The notes under the pieces are model-generated. The model made no database searches, was not told the origin of the DNA, and saw only the letters and a program-made list of their open reading frames with translations. 64,000 bases of DNA from Euphrasia confusa (Eukaryota; Streptophyta; Magnoliopsida; Lamiales; Orobanchaceae). The DNA is taken from positions 29,534,243-29,598,242 of the forward strand of contig OX940951.1 in assembly GCA_954870475.1 (NCBI GenBank), in the 5' to 3' direction. Within the stretch, counting starts at the first letter, position 1; each line of letters starts with the position of its first letter. A program made the position numbers and the translations under genes. Positions 41,928 to 55,250 of the stretch are shown piece by piece.

Positions 41928-43613
41928 TTTATCGGTTTGTTGTATTGTTCGTACGATTTGTCTTGCAGGTTGAACCCGGTTATTATGGCCAACGTTGTGA
42001 TTTTATGTTGTGCTTTAATTTGTGGTTTGATTAAACTCTCGGGCTTGTCGAGATTGTTTTTTTTTGGAAATGTTGCTTGTTTGTAATAGATAAAAACGAC
42101 GGGTTGAGTCGTTAGGTTTATTTATTTTTCGTTGTATCCGGGACATGTATAGGGTCGATCACCTTGTATAGGATCGATGCCGGATTTAGTAAGTTTATTC
42201 TTGTAATTTTTCTTTCTATATTTGGTGGATCGAGACGAGACCGAAACCCGGAGAAACGAGGATCGAGGAGAACGAACCGGCAACGGGCAGCCATCGAACA
42301 CACCCCGTGTTCGTGATGGGCAGCAGCGGGGCTGGGGTTCGTTCGACCCCACGGACAACTCAACGAGGCTCGAGAGGAGGCTCCAGTGGGAGGAGTTCGT
42401 CTCTTGACCCTCGAGCGAGTTCCGAGACCGAGACGAGCAACGAGATGAAGTTCCAAGAGACGTACATTGGAAAATACTTAAAGCCATAATAATCGGGGCC
42501 ACGTTAAATGCTTTTTGTATGTTTACGTGTTTATTATTATGCTTAATTATTTTATGCATGTTATCCCTCAATCGTAAAATACTAAGTGGGAGAGGGATTG
42601 GAAACAATCCAGCGGTCTCCATTCTCTGTTTTGATAGGTGATGTGTATTGACTAACGAGTTGGCTTTAGTGTCATCCTCCCTATCGGATAAAGTCGATAC
42701 ACGGATATCACTGGATCAAAATTCGAATTCTATTCCACTTATAAAATTGAACAATTATATTTTTCAAAAGAGTGCCTAATCTGTTTTTCAAAGACTAATT
42801 TCAACTCGACTCATTCTCACCCCGGGGAGTGGAATGGAGCCAAAGCGCTTGGTTATGTCGATGACACAGATTAGAGACTTTCGAGTCATTCGATGACTAG
42901 ATCGATTTTCTGATTGGCTCCCTCACCTTGTGAGAGATAGGACTCAATTGCATGAATTATCGCTGGTTAGAAACTTCGAGTTTCACTTACGAGATATCAA
43001 GCTTTGATTAATAAAATTGTGATATTTAATAAATGTAAGAGTCAATTAACAAAGCTGTTTGTTTTAGTAAACGTCCACACTATCGTGGCTTACTAAATGG
43101 AAACGATACTTTGGGTTAATTGAGACTCTATGACATTTAAATAAGTGGATTCAATTAATAAAGTTGTTTGTTTTAGTAAACGTCCACACTAACGTGGCTT
43201 GCTAAATGGAAACGGAACTTTGGGATTAATTGAGGCTCGACAGTTATAGAAAATCGTGGAGGACCGCACGTCAACGTAAACGTCCACATGAACGTGGCTT
43301 ACGGTGGATATGTAGTTCCCGAGCGGTTGACTTAGTACTAAGAAATGGTACACACTTAAAGTACGCTTTATAGTATCCTCCCCATCGGAGTCACTGCTAT
43401 AATGATGTACGACCGAAGTAAAAATCCAATTATAAAATCGTTTGGATTAGTATACGTCCACAAGAACGTGGCATGCTAGTCTGATGGGATTTTGGAAATG
43501 ATTGGTAGTTTAATGATATTATTTGAGGGAAATGATATCGAATTAAACTCATTGTTTGTTTTATATGGTATTATTCCCATTAAAAGTCAACAAACTCATT
43601 GAACCTGTTTGTA
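41928..43613 (+). other. Element G leader
   Basis: No gene is supported. It contains the conserved hairpin at 42155-42177 (TCGATC/GATCGA, a compensated version of family 1), a GC-rich patch at about 42230-42430, AAGTGGGAGAGG near 42582 and CCCCGGGG near 42822. Four hairpin motifs follow at 43067-43093, 43176-43202, 43276-43302 and 43450-43476, with mixed centres CTAT, CTAA, TGAA and AGAA. Confidence 0.75.
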
Positions 43614-46307
43614 TGGATTAAAGAAGAAACTTGGACATTGTCCTAACTGCAGAGGAGTACAAATATGTACTCCAAGTCGATTGACCTGCTGAGCCAAATG
43701 ATGCTTCCACTACTGGGGGAAGGAAGCTCATTGGAAATGGATCAAGGCTGTTAAGCCATGACCATTACCTATTGATTGATGCTTAACCTCAAGGAGCTTT
43801 TTGGTTATCAGGACAGGAAAGCCGGGCAAAATGCAATGAGGAAACTCATGACGACCACCGCGTCCGAAGGAACGCCCGTGAGGGATCACGTTTTTAGGAT
43901 GGGCTATCTTAATGAGATAGAGATTCTGGGAGCAATTATCAATGGGTAACCCATGTCGATATTGTGCTCCAGTCTCTGCCAAGAAGTTTGGAGCAGTTCC
44001 GCCCGAACTATAACATGAATAAGAGGTCTTATTCATTGACGAAGCTCCTGATTGAACTTCAAGCGGCTGAGGGAATCTTTAAGGGCTCTCAAGCACTTGT
44101 GGCTGAGGAATCGGCTCTTCCTAGGCCTTCGGGCGGCAAAAGGAAGAAGCAAATACGGAAACCCAGTGGGCCTAATATATCTAGACCACGGAATGGGACA
44201 AGCAAACCCAAGGGGCAAGTGCTTCCGTTGTAAGCAGTCTGGATACTGGGAGTTTTAATTGTCCTCTCAAGCAACAAGAAGTTGACTCTTCCTTAGTCAC
44301 CGAAACATGTTTAGTGGTGTTATCTACCAGTACCTGGTGTGTGGATACGGGAACCACTAATCATGTCTGCACTTAAATGCGGGGGTTCCAGGAAACCCGG
44401 AGACTTAGAAAGGAAGAAGTAATAACCTACATGGGCAATACTGTTAAGGTAACAACCGTTGCAGTGGGAGATGTTAAATGGTTTTAACAGTAGGATTTTA
44501 GTTCTAATAAATTGTCTTTATATACCGGCATTTAGAATGAAATTTCATTTCGGATTTCTAAATTGGCTTAGAATGGATATTCCGTCTCTTCTGATAGTTT
44601 CATACTTTTCAGAGTAGGAAACGGGGTTGTTATCCATTCTGGTACATTGACAGACAATTTAATACTAAATCCATATTCTTCCACGATGCAACACACCGGA
44701 GAAAATAACACATTTTCGAACCCCAATAAGAGTAAAGATCCTTCTAGGATGAATCAAATGTACTTATGGAATCTTAGGCTAGATCGTTTTAACTTGAGTA
44801 CGATTCAAAGGGTGAAAGCTGATGGACTACTCAGCTAGGTTGAAGGAAAGGACCTTCCAACCTTCGAATCATACTTGGAAGTTTAAATGACCAAGCAACC
44901 CTTTACGGTTAAAGGGCAAAGATCCAAGAAAGTACTAGAGTTGATTCACTCTGATGTATGCGAACCTCTTTATGAAGTTCGAGGCATACTTATCAGACAA
45001 ATGGGATTAACTCCCAAAATGACTGCACCATTCATGCCTCGGCAAAATGATGCGTTAGTAAGAAGAAATAGGACTCTTAAAGATATGGGAAAGTAGACAA
45101 TGAGTTATTCGGAGTTACCGAATTCGGTTTTGGGATGTTCCTTGGAAACAGCGGCGTTTATTCTGAACTTGATTCTTTTGGAAACTTGTACAGATATTCG
45201 GCTGTTTACAGGATACCCTAAGAAAACGAATTGAGATATGTAATATAGTCTAAAGGACCAGATGTTCGTTGATTGCATCAACGTTCGGTTCTTAGACATG
45301 GACTATATATGCAAGATCACAAGCCCAAGAGTAGATTAATACTTAATGAGCTTAGAGGTACTGATCAAAACTTAGAAACCAGCCAAACTGAGTAGTTCAC
45401 TACTATAATCTTTAGTCACTAAAGATACACCGGAGCGTCGTCATAGTGGGAGGGTTGTTAGACAACCCGACAGGTTCATGTTTGTAGGGGAGTCTTCGGA
45501 CTTGTTACCTGGAGAACATGAAGCCGACCCCTGGATCTATAACGAGACGCTGAAAGATCAAGATGCTTGGTCTTGGAAAAAGACAATGAAATCTGAGATT
45601 GAATCTATGGATTCAAATCATGTCTGGGATCTTGTAGCACCGCCCAAAGGTGTAAAAACCATTGGTTGCAAGTGGGTGTACAAGAGGAAAATAGGGTCTG
45701 ACGGGAAGGTGTAAACCTTCAAGGCTAGGCTTGTTGCGAGAGGGTGCACTCAGAAAGAAAGGGATCGATTATGAGTAAACTTTTTCGCCGGTAGCTATGC
45801 TAAAGCCGATCCGGATTCTTTTGTCTTCACATGGAAGAAGGAAGTCAAGACGGATTTCCTAAATCGAAGTCTTGACGGGACCATCTGTGTGGGACAGCCA
45901 CAAGGATTCATCGAAAAGAGCCGAGAGCATTTGGTAAGCAAGCTTAATCGATCTTTGGATTGAAGGAAGCTTCAAGATCTTGGACACATGCGGATCTATG
46001 AGAAAATCCATTTTAAGGATTCATTCAAGGCATGTTTGGGTCCTCTGTGTAACAAAGAAGTGACGGAAAAGATGTGGTGTTTTCTCATTCTTTATGTAGA
46101 CGACATCCTTCTAAATTGGCAACAATGTGAAAGATGTTATCGGACATAAAGGGATGATTTTCCGAGTAATTCAATATAAGTGACTTAAGAGAAGTCGGGA
46201 ATGTTCTTGGGATCAAAGTAATAAATGATCGCCAGAAAAGAACATAGAACTTATCTCGAGCCTCATACATAAAAACAATGTTTGGGAGAGGGCGACTAGA
46301 CTTTTAG
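43614..46307 (+). pseudogene. Element G gag-pol relic
   Basis: Gag similarity from about 43614 (NLDIVLTAEEYK-like), zinc knuckle relic near 44212 (CFRCKQSGYW), and a protease region still reading TWCVDTGTTNHVC near 44330. Integrase pieces follow (LELIHSDVC near 44940), then RT (GCKWVYKRKIGSDGKV near 45665, YVDDIL near 46098). Frames are broken many times. RNase H is deleted: sequence jumps from RT to the polypurine tract near 46290. Confidence 0.85.
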
Positions 46308-46321
46308 TATAAGTGGGAGAT
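46308..46321 (+). promoter_or_regulatory. Polypurine tract of element G
   Basis: TATAAGTGGGAGAT immediately before the 3' LTR. Confidence 0.8.
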
Positions 46322-47835
46322 TGATGAAGTTGTATTTTAAATGTCTAGTTTAGTGCAAATACGGAACTCCTTATCTATGCCTTAGTCTATACATAATTCA
46401 AACATGATTGCATTTAATGCAATAGTCCTTGATGTATACGTTGTAGATAGTATGGCGTGAGGAGATACGCGGAAGATCATACTATTGGTTACTCGTATAC
46501 TATCGAACAGTAGCTCACGACTTAGATGGACAGGGACAATCCATCGGTACGTCGTAGTGTGACTGGTAGATAGTCGGTCTTGACTATCATGTTACACTCG
46601 TACACTTGGTGTATTGAGCAAGACCACGGGAGGGCGTTCGATTTATACTAATCCCAGTAATCGAACTAGACCTCAGATATTACGGATATATGAATTCCTA
46701 ATCCCTATATAATTATAGGTGCGTGTGTCCAAATTCTCGGTTCTTTGACTTACTAGTGAGTGAGACTAATTGACTAGTCAATATTTTTGGTAAATTGGGA
46801 ATCGAAATTGTACACACGACATGCTTTAGATTATAGACAGGAAACCGTGTCCCATTTATAGGGTTGATGATGTCCCCGAGATGAGCTCATAAAGTTTATC
46901 ATGTAAACCCTGCAGGTGGATTCGTTCCACATGATAATAAGGATGAGTGGTACTAGTCTCGGATAATAAGAAATGAATTAATTTAATTATTAGTAATTAA
47001 AGTTAATTCGTGGACATACGATATCTTAAACACGGGGAAAGTCGTATATGTAATTCGGCGGAATTATTATTGTTGAAATAATATAAATTAATTATTGGGA
47101 ATTCAATTATAATTTTATAGTGGAATTAATTAAATTAAAATTGTGGAATTTAATTAAAGTTTTCCTTTTGGACGACGAGTTAATTAAATTGCAATTTAGC
47201 CTAATAATTAATTTCCATTAGGTCTCTGGTGTAGCTTTATAAATACCCCACCCTCTCTTTCTCTAAACCTAAGAAATGCCGCTATAATTAATTCTGGAGA
47301 GAAAATAAAAGCTAGCGCAATTATTTTTCTCTGCTTAATTAATTTAAATTAGCACAGTTATTTTTCTTTAGAAATAAATTTGCTAGCGCAATTATATTTT
47401 AATTAATTCTGAAGAGAAAATAAAAACTAGCGCAATTATTTTTCTCTGCTTAATTAATTTAAATTAGCGCAGTTATTTTTATTTAAATTAGCGCAGTTAT
47501 TTTTCCGTAGAAATAAATTTGCTAGCGCAGAATAAAATTCTTACGCTGGGTTCAAGAGAGAAAGGAGAAGAGGAAGGTTCAGCGGATCGTTAAAATTAGC
47601 GCAGTTATTTTTATTTAAATTAGCGCAGTTATTTTTCTGTAGAAATAAATTTGCTAGCGCAGAATAAAATTCTTACGTTGGGTTCAAGAGAGAAAGGAGA
47701 AAAGGAAGGTTCAGCGGATCGTTGCCCACTCAACGTCTGGACGTCGGGGATAGAGACATACACCAGAAGGCTTCGTGGTCTCAACAATTCGGCTTCTCCG
47801 AATCACGCGACAAAGGTATGGAATCGAAACCTTTC
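46322..47835 (+). repeat. Element G 3' LTR, 3'-truncated and internally expanded
   Basis: Begins TGATGAAGTTG and matches the 5' LTR to GAATCGAAACC, then breaks near 47835. Downstream of the TATA box (TATAAATA near 47238), the stretch 47400-47721 is expanded. A unit of about 132 bp (with TTAGCGCAGTTATTTTT and TTCAAGAGAGAAAGG) occurs at about 47458-47589 and 47590-47721, and shorter GCGCAATTATTT-type repeats precede it. Confidence 0.83.
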
Positions 47836-47965
47836 TCCATCTGTTGGATAAGTAGTGACAATACGACCCACATAAGCTCCTCTTTCGCGAGGTTTCGAGT
47901 CTCGCTGAACTGACAGCCAAACAAAGTGATCAGGGAATTCAGTGTATGTACATTGAAGATTTTGA
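47836..47965 (-). pseudogene. Helitron helicase-like fragment
   Basis: On the minus strand one frame reads a stretch containing TYTEFPDHFVW, then RERGAYVGRIVTTYPTDGER. This pattern, E-F-P...W...R-G...G-R-I...P...G-E-R, is what I know from the Helitron Rep/helicase just before its helicase domain. Only about 45 residues remain. It ends exactly where the G LTR breaks off. No Helitron ends were identified. Assignment is by recalled family pattern, not a search. Confidence 0.5.
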
Positions 47966-48621
47966 GCATGAATGGAAGTTTTATTCATAAAAAAAAATCA
48001 TTAAGCATAGTTTTTTTTTGCGAAAAATTATTTAGAATATTGAGGAGACGCTGTTTTTGTGAAAAGTTAAAAGCTGATAGTTTTCTAGGTGCAAAGTTAA
48101 TCATATAACTGGTGGCTTAAGTTCTCCTAATGAGAAACTTAAAATACACCACATGGCCTCGGGAGCAGAAATCCAACGTACTGATTGAAAATTAACAATT
48201 TCATTCACTGGTTTAAATTGTTTGCATCTGACGACGACGAATACTTGTCGTAGAGCAAACGCCGGTCAAAATTAATTTATAATTTAGCCAAATATTAACA
48301 CTACGATGTATAGTGATAAGTATATGGGGTCGATCCCACGTGGAAGCCAGTGCAGTAGGTGATCTCGGCTTTCCCAAGAGGTTGTCACGTTTTAAAAATA
48401 TTTTGATTTGGTTTGCTGTGGGCATATCGGGTTTTATCAAACTACTCAGATTAAAAGATCTCACTATGACCAATCTAACTAGCATGCAAAAATAATCAAA
48501 CTACCTACTGTGACCAAACTAAACATGCAAATCTAAGAAGTAAACTAAGTAAACACTCATATCTAACAGATTACTAAACGAAAAAGGAAATCAAATAAAA
48601 GAAATTAGTATTTGAGCGTAC
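47966..48621. other. Unassigned low-complexity sequence
   Basis: AT-rich non-LTR sequence with homopolymer runs near 47990-48020 and a block GGGGTCGATCCCACG near 48328. I recognise no gene. It may be part of the Helitron-like piece or an unrelated old insertion. It ends where the element D LTR starts. Confidence 0.5.
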
Positions 48622-50466
48622 TGTTGGAGTTGTGTACTTAATGTCTAGATTTAAGTATCGGTAAACTCCCCGTCATAGCATTTAACCTATTTAATTAATA
48701 AACAATTATTTGCAATTAATTATTATTATTTAATTATGCAAAAATATAGTCCTAGATTTTATACATTGTAGTTAGTATGGTGTGCATGGGCGCACAGAAG
48801 ATCATACTATCGGTTACTCGTATTTAATCGAACAGTTGCTCACGACCTAGATGGACACGGACCAATCCATCGGTATAGTCGTTGTGTGAGAGAGAAAATA
48901 ATTTATCTTAATTATTTTATCACACTTGTACACTTGGTGTATTGGGCGGATCGCTTGAGATTTATTGATTAGGATTGCCTTGGATAATCAATTTAAATCT
49001 CGGAGTATTTTATTCTTAATCCCCGATATTACTGCGGGTGTGTATATTTAATATTAGAGACTTTGATTTTCCAAAGGAATTAACCGATTTTATTATTGGG
49101 TTAATTACCGGTAAAATTGGGTCGCTATATTTTATATATGACATGCCGTGAATACTTGACGGGAAAGTGTATCCCGGAAGGGTTGATAATATCCCGAGTT
49201 CATAAAGAATTATTGTGTAAACCTCATGAGTGGATTCGTTCCGCACAATAATAAAGGTTGAACGGTACTAGTCTCGGATATAAGATATGAATATTATTTA
49301 TTGAGCAATAAATAAATTTATTCATGGATATTTAAATCTTAAATACACGGAATAAATAATACTAATCGGAGAAATATTATTTGATATAATATGGATTAAT
49401 ATTAGGAGTGCAATTTTATTTATATAGTGGAAAATAAATAAAATTTAATATTGATAAGGATTAATGGATTTGGGTTGGACCCAATTTAATCTTCAATATT
49501 TAGAAGCCCAATATTTAGTCTCCTTATGATCCCCTACGTAGCCTATATAAGCACTACATGGTCTTCACAATTCATTAACCTAAGATACGCCAATCATAAA
49601 GTCTTGAAGAGTGAAGGAGATCCATAGGAATCCGATAGATCGTCGCCCACACGACGTTCGGACGAAGTGCGAGGAATACGTAGGAAGATCTCAAGGTCGT
49701 CAATCGATTTCGTTTCTCCGTACAACGAATCGAAGGTAAAATCATAAAACCCTCTTTTATGATTTATTTGTTCGTTAATTGTGATATATACATGAACGCA
49801 CGATCCGGAAAAACGACGAACCTCGGGGACGGGGATTCGAGATCCCCGGCGAGGATCGAACGCGGCGGTCGAACCCTAGGGTTCGGACCGCCGGACGCGC
49901 GGCAAAGGGAGCCCCGGCTGGACGCCGGGGCACGCGATCGACGCGAAGTCGATCGCCGGGAGGTTCGCCGTGGGCTGGTGCCACGGCGGGTGGACCTCCC
50001 AGCCACCCTTGGCCGGCGGCGGTGGCGCACGGAAAAGCCCTCGGCTGGAGCCGAGGGCGTGCGATCGATCCTCGGATCGATCGCGGGTAAGCTGCGGGGT
50101 CACCCGCAGCGACCCCGTACGTGCTGCGGGGCTGCTACGAGCAGCCCCGGGGATCGCTACGAGCGATCCCAGCGATTGTCCGAGGACGATCGCGAGCCCC
50201 TCGCGGGGGCTCGGCTGGGTGCACGCGGTCTTAGGACCTCGCTGGGCGCTCGGTCGGGCCCCGGCTCGTGAGGTGATTCGCGTTCGTGGTTTCCGACTCG
50301 CGGGGGACTTCGGCTGGGGGCGGGCTGCGTGTCTTCGGGCGCGTAGTCTCCAAAGGTCGGACTCCTGCGGATGAGTCGGTGTTCGGGTCTTCCGACAATC
50401 TAGGGTTTTCGGTCGGGTTATCGGTTCCGCAATTTTTTTGATAGCCCGGGACATCGAATCCCAGCA
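48622..50466 (+). repeat. Element D 5' LTR
   Basis: 1,845 bp, TGTTGGAGTTGTG to AATCCCAGCA. The TATA-like box is TATATAAG near 49543. Donor-like CGAAG|GTAAAA has its GT at 49736-49737. The hairpin array (about 49820-50215) includes a GCCGTGG/CCACGGC stem that is a double compensated form of the B stem. The 3' LTR lies beyond the window. Confidence 0.9.
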
Positions 50467-50468
50467 AT

Positions 50469-50481
50469 TGGTATCAGAGCG
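50469..50481 (+). promoter_or_regulatory. Primer-binding site of element D
   Basis: TGGTATCAGAGCG, initiator tRNA-Met type, two bases after the LTR. Confidence 0.9.
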
Positions 50482-51004
50482 TTTGGTTTCGTGTTCATGT
50501 ATATGTTCGATTATTGTTCTACCTTGCAGGATTTCCGGCTATCATGGTTAATTTAATTATTGCTTAATTAATTATCATGATTATTTATTAAACTCTCGGA
50601 CATGTCGAGATTCGTTTTTGTGTGGTTGAATGTTTGTAATAGTAAAAATTCGGGGGTTGACCGAATTTAGGATTTATTATTAAGCTCTTAATTTTCTGGA
50701 AAATGTATAGGGTCGATTTCATGTATAGAATCGATACCGGATAGTGTAATTTAAATTTTGTAATTTATTTACGTTGGTTCGATGATGAGACGATCGCCGG
50801 AAGACGAAGACGTGTGACGAAGACGAAGAGGACGAAAAACCGGGGGGGTCGATCATCCCCATGATCGATCCCCATGAGATCGATCGACCCCATCGAAGGG
50901 GCTGCCCGCTAGGGCTTCCGGCCACGCCGGCCACCGGTGGTGGTGGCGCGGTGGTGGTGGTCCCGGGCGGTGGAGGTCGACGGTGGGGATGGTGTGGGGT
51001 CTCT
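50482..51004 (+). other. Element D leader, first part
   Basis: ACATGTCGAGATTCG block, conserved hairpin at 50713-50734, GC patch at about 50830-50990. Interrupted after GGGTCTCT by minus-strand element E. No gene is supported. Confidence 0.8.
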
Positions 51005-52747
51005 TGCTGGAATTCGATATCCCGGGGTATCAAAATTGCGGAACCGATAACCCCGAACGAAATCCCGTCGCCGGAAACCGATCATGGATGACTCATCCGC
51101 AGGAGTCCGACCTTTGGAGACTACGCGCCCGAAGACACGCAGCCCGCCCCCAGTCGAAGTCTCCCGCGAGTCGAAATCACCAACGCGAACCACACAAACG
51201 GAGCCGGGCTCGACCCGAGCATCGCCGCGGGATAAACCCGCGGCTCAACCCTAGCCGAGCCCCCGTCGGGGCTAGCGATCGATTGATCGCGTGGGGCTGC
51301 TCCGGCAGCCCCCGGCGGTGAGTCCGGCGACTCACCGCCACCGCCGAGGAGGGCGGTGCGCCCAGCGCACCAGCCGCGGCTCGCCCGGCGATCGACCACC
51401 GCGGTCGATCGCCCACCCCGGCTCCCAGCCGGGGTTCCTCGCGTGTGCACGCGATCGAACCCTAGGTTCGATCGCTCCCCTCGGCTCCCAGCCGAGGGTT
51501 CGTTTGATCCTTCGCCGGGGATCTCGAATCCCCGTCCCCGAAGATCATCGTTTACCCGGATCGCGTGTTCATGCATGTATTACAATTAAATCACATAAAT
51601 TCACACGAAGGAGTTTATGATTGTACCTTTGATTCGTTGTGCGGAGAAACGAAATCAAGTTTGAAGACCTTTGGATCTTCCCACGTATTCCTTGCACTTC
51701 GTTCGAACGTCGGGTGGGCGACGATCTATCGAACTCCTATGGATCTCCTTCAACTCTCTAGAATATCAAGTATGATAATCTTGTCTTATTATTTATGAAG
51801 GCCATGTAGTGCTTTTATAGGCTACGTAGGGGATCTAAAGGAGGTGGAATATTGGGCTTCCAATATTGAAGATTAAATTGAGCCCACTGCCCAAGTCCAT
51901 TAATCCTTATCAATATTAATTAATTTATTTTCCACTATATAAATTAATTGCACTCCCAATATTAAACCATATTATATCAAATAATATTTCTCCGGTAGTA
52001 TTTATTTATTCCGTGTATTTAAGATTTAAATATCCATGAATAAAATTAATTTATTGCTAATTAATTTATTCATCTCTTTAATCCGAGACTAGTACCATTC
52101 AACCTTAATTATTGTGCGGAACGAATCCACTCATGAGGTTTACACAATAATTTCTTATGAACTTATCTCGGGGATATTATCAACCCTTACGGGATACACT
52201 GTCCGGTCAATTATTCACGGCATGGCATATATAAAATATAGTGACCCAACTTAACCGGAAATTAACCCAATAATTAAATCGGTTAATTCATTTGGTAAAT
52301 CAAGGTTACTTATATTAAATATACACACCCGCAATAATATCGAGGATTAAGAATAAAATACACTGAGACTCGAATCGATTATCGCCGGCAATCCTAATCG
52401 ATGAATCTCAACGATCCGCTCAATACACCAAGTGTACAAGTGTGATAAAATAATTAAGATAAATTATTTTCTCTCTCACACAACGACTATACCGATGGAT
52501 TGGTCCGTGTCCATCTAGGTCGTGAGCATCTGTTTGATTAAATACGAGTAACCGATAGTATGATCTTCTGTGCGCCCATGCTTGCACCATACTAACTTCA
52601 ACGTATAAAATCCAGGACTATGATTTGCATATATTTAATTAATGATAATTAAACGCAAAACAATTGTTCGTTAATTTAATAGATTAAATGCTATGATCGG
52701 GAGTTTACAGTTACTTAAATCTAGACATTAAGTACACAACTCCAACA
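51005..52747 (-). repeat. Element E 3' LTR
   Basis: 1,743 bp. On the minus strand it runs TGTTGGAG...TTCCAGCA. Donor-like AAAG|GTACAA complement at 51623-51630. Hairpin array at about 51165-51540. Confidence 0.9.
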
Positions 52748-52760
52748 ATCTCCCACTTGT
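52748..52760 (-). promoter_or_regulatory. Polypurine tract of element E
   Basis: Complement reads ACAAGTGGGAGAT, adjacent to the 3' LTR. Confidence 0.85.
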
Positions 52761-55250
52761 ACTAAGGTCTAGTCATTTCCTCCAAACTCCCGGTTCCCAT
52801 ACTCATCACGTGCTTAAGGTGTACTTCCGAGAAGTACTATGTGAATGAGCACTCTAGGTTGCCGCTCTGAAGTTATCTTGGTGACTACTACGTCGTCTCC
52901 CTGACGATGACTCGTATCAGGTGGTACTTGCTCTATGTGTTATCATCACTTTTAGACTTATGACTTCTTCCAGTTTATCATGCACCGCTATAAAATAGCC
53001 TTTGATAAACTAAGAGTCATCTCCAAGTCTTAGAGGTTATCCCGGAACCTAACCAAAACTTCCGCTGCCTCTGAGGCTGCTATTCGGTTATGAGAGAGCC
53101 TGAGAAGCATCCTGCTTATCACTCTTTACATATTAAAGGTTCCACCTTTTTCCAAAAGTGAACACATAGCCTGATATCGACTTACACTGGTCATTCTCTG
53201 ATTTGAGATCTGAGAAACTGTAATCTAAGAAGATTTCGTCTTGCTTAGTAATCCAGTACATCCAAGTACTTTTACAGCATTCGAATATCTCTTATCCAGA
53301 TTACTTTGATATCCTCCCACTACGCTAACCGCATAGTTGATATCAGGTTCTTGTTTTCTAACATTGCATTTAAGCTTTCCACACTAGGTGTAGGAAACTG
53401 CTTAGTATCATCTATCTCCTTTATGTGTTCAAAACACATGACCTTAGATGGATATACATGTTCTCTTTCTGAAAGGCAACGACCTTTCTCAGAATTATGC
53501 ATGTTAAAACAAACCATAATCGTATAAGATATCCAGGAGAAGTACAATGTTCTTATCCCTAGATCATAAGATCTCAAGAACATGCTCTAACTTCTACTTA
53601 ATCTTATATCCCGATTCATTTAGACAACCATTATTTTATGCCTGATAATATCTTTACATTGTTGCCAATGATAAAATGTTATCTACATAAAATTCCGAGA
53701 AACACCACCTTGTTTCCATTACGTCTCCAATACACCTATCGTCTCTGCCTTTTGATGAATCCATTAAAGGGACTATCTCATCAATTCGCAAGTTCCACGA
53801 CTTACAGCTTTGTAACCATCCATAAATGGATTTACTAAGCTTGTACTCTAAATGATCTAGCCTCTTAACAATAATCCTTATTGTTTTCCAAGCAGGCTCA
53901 TTTAGATCTAGTACTGCCCTTATGCAGAGCTAGGGATCGATTTCATGTTTACTAGATCCAGAGTCCGAACTCCTCTAGTCTTATGAATATCTCCGGTTGT
54001 TCAACAACCTCCCACTGCAATGGCGTCCCGGTGTATAACAGTAATAACAATAGGTGCAGTGTGTGATGTACTTCTACTCGGTTTGGCTGGTTCCCAGTCT
54101 TTTGTCCTTTCCCTCATTCCAAGGTATTAATTCAGTTCAGGCTTTGTGGTTCATCTAATAGTCTTCCTCTATGAACCGAACGAAAGTTCTTCTGGTTCAT
54201 AGTACTATAGAACACACAATACTTCGTTCACCTAGGATATCCTACAATCACACAGAATGTGTTACTATTTCCAGCAATATCCATAGAACATAGGTAGTTT
54301 CGAACAACTCGTTCTCTCTTACTTTTAGATTTCCATTTCTTATTTTCAACGCACCATCTCTACACGTGAGTGTATGGCGCGGCCCTTTGGGATTGAATCC
54401 CAATCTTTGATTATGCTATGTGTTATTTAGATAGGCGATGGCCTCCGCGACCGAGTCGTAGGCTTCTAATGGATACACTTTAATGGTTCCCCATAATAGC
54501 TTTGTGTCCATTGACTAGTCAAAACACTTTGCTTTTATGGCACATTTAAGTACTCCAATCCATTTGAGTATTCCTGGAAAAAGAACTACTCGTGCCTTTC
54601 TAATTCACACATGTGACTGCATATCTAATCATTTCCAATACTAGTCCGAATTCTATCCTTTATGAAGAAAGGTTTGCTTAGATGTATTATCCTCCAAATT
54701 CAATTCTCAGGTCGGAAGGTCCATTCCTTCAACTATAATTGATCAAATCAATTTCGACCTTTTGAGTCTTATTTGAAAATACTACTAAGTACAAGAATTC
54801 ACAAGTATAATGATTTAATAAAGAAACATATCTAATCAAGTAAAACAAGTTATAGAACGGTTTGTTGCATCGTGGTAGACTTAGGATTTATCATTCATAT
54901 ATTGCTATCTAATGTACCAGAATAGATAATGCCATCATTTCTTATCAAAATCATCCAATGATTAAAGAAATAAAATATCCATTCATAAATAATAGAAATC
55001 CAGAACGAAATGTTCTTTCTAAAATAAAGGGTACATAAAGCAATAAACTTGAAATGAAATCCTATTTAACTACTAAAGCAGATAAATGTCTTCCACCGCA
55101 ACAGCTGCCTCCTCTACAGCTTTTGCCCGTGTAGACTCGAACTCTCCTTCTCTAAGTCGCCGGGTTTTCTGGAACCCCTGCATTCAAAATGCACATACCG
55201 TCAGTGGTTCCATATCTACACACCAGATTTCTGGTAGATAATACCGCTGA
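52761..55250 (-). pseudogene. Decayed pol of element E
   Basis: Minus-strand pol relic collinear with B and D: RNase H-like at about 52800-53400, RT-like at about 53640-53850, integrase-like at about 54300-54750, and a protease lesion near 55230 identical in kind to B and D. No usable frame, although the copy is very young, so the decay was inherited. Confidence 0.83.

Larger units (their letters stand above)
40183..47835 (+). mobile_element. Copia element G (second family), decayed
   Basis: 5' LTR 40183-41910, primer site, leader, gag-pol relic, polypurine tract and a 3' LTR (46322-47835) that lacks its downstream third. Its LTRs share only the general plan with family 1 (promoter block, donor-like site) and lack the long hairpin array, but its leader has the same hairpin motifs. 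Numerous stops and the missing RNase H show it is old and dead. Confidence 0.87.

Noticed and set aside
41429..42034. 201-codon frame in the G LTR
   Set aside because: Crosses the LTR end and the primer site, and its repeats come from the GTCGGCCGAC units. No domain.
48300..48500. Possible gene fragment around GGGGTCGATCCCACG
   Set aside because: No frame with a recognisable domain. The block looks repeat-derived, but I could not assign a family.
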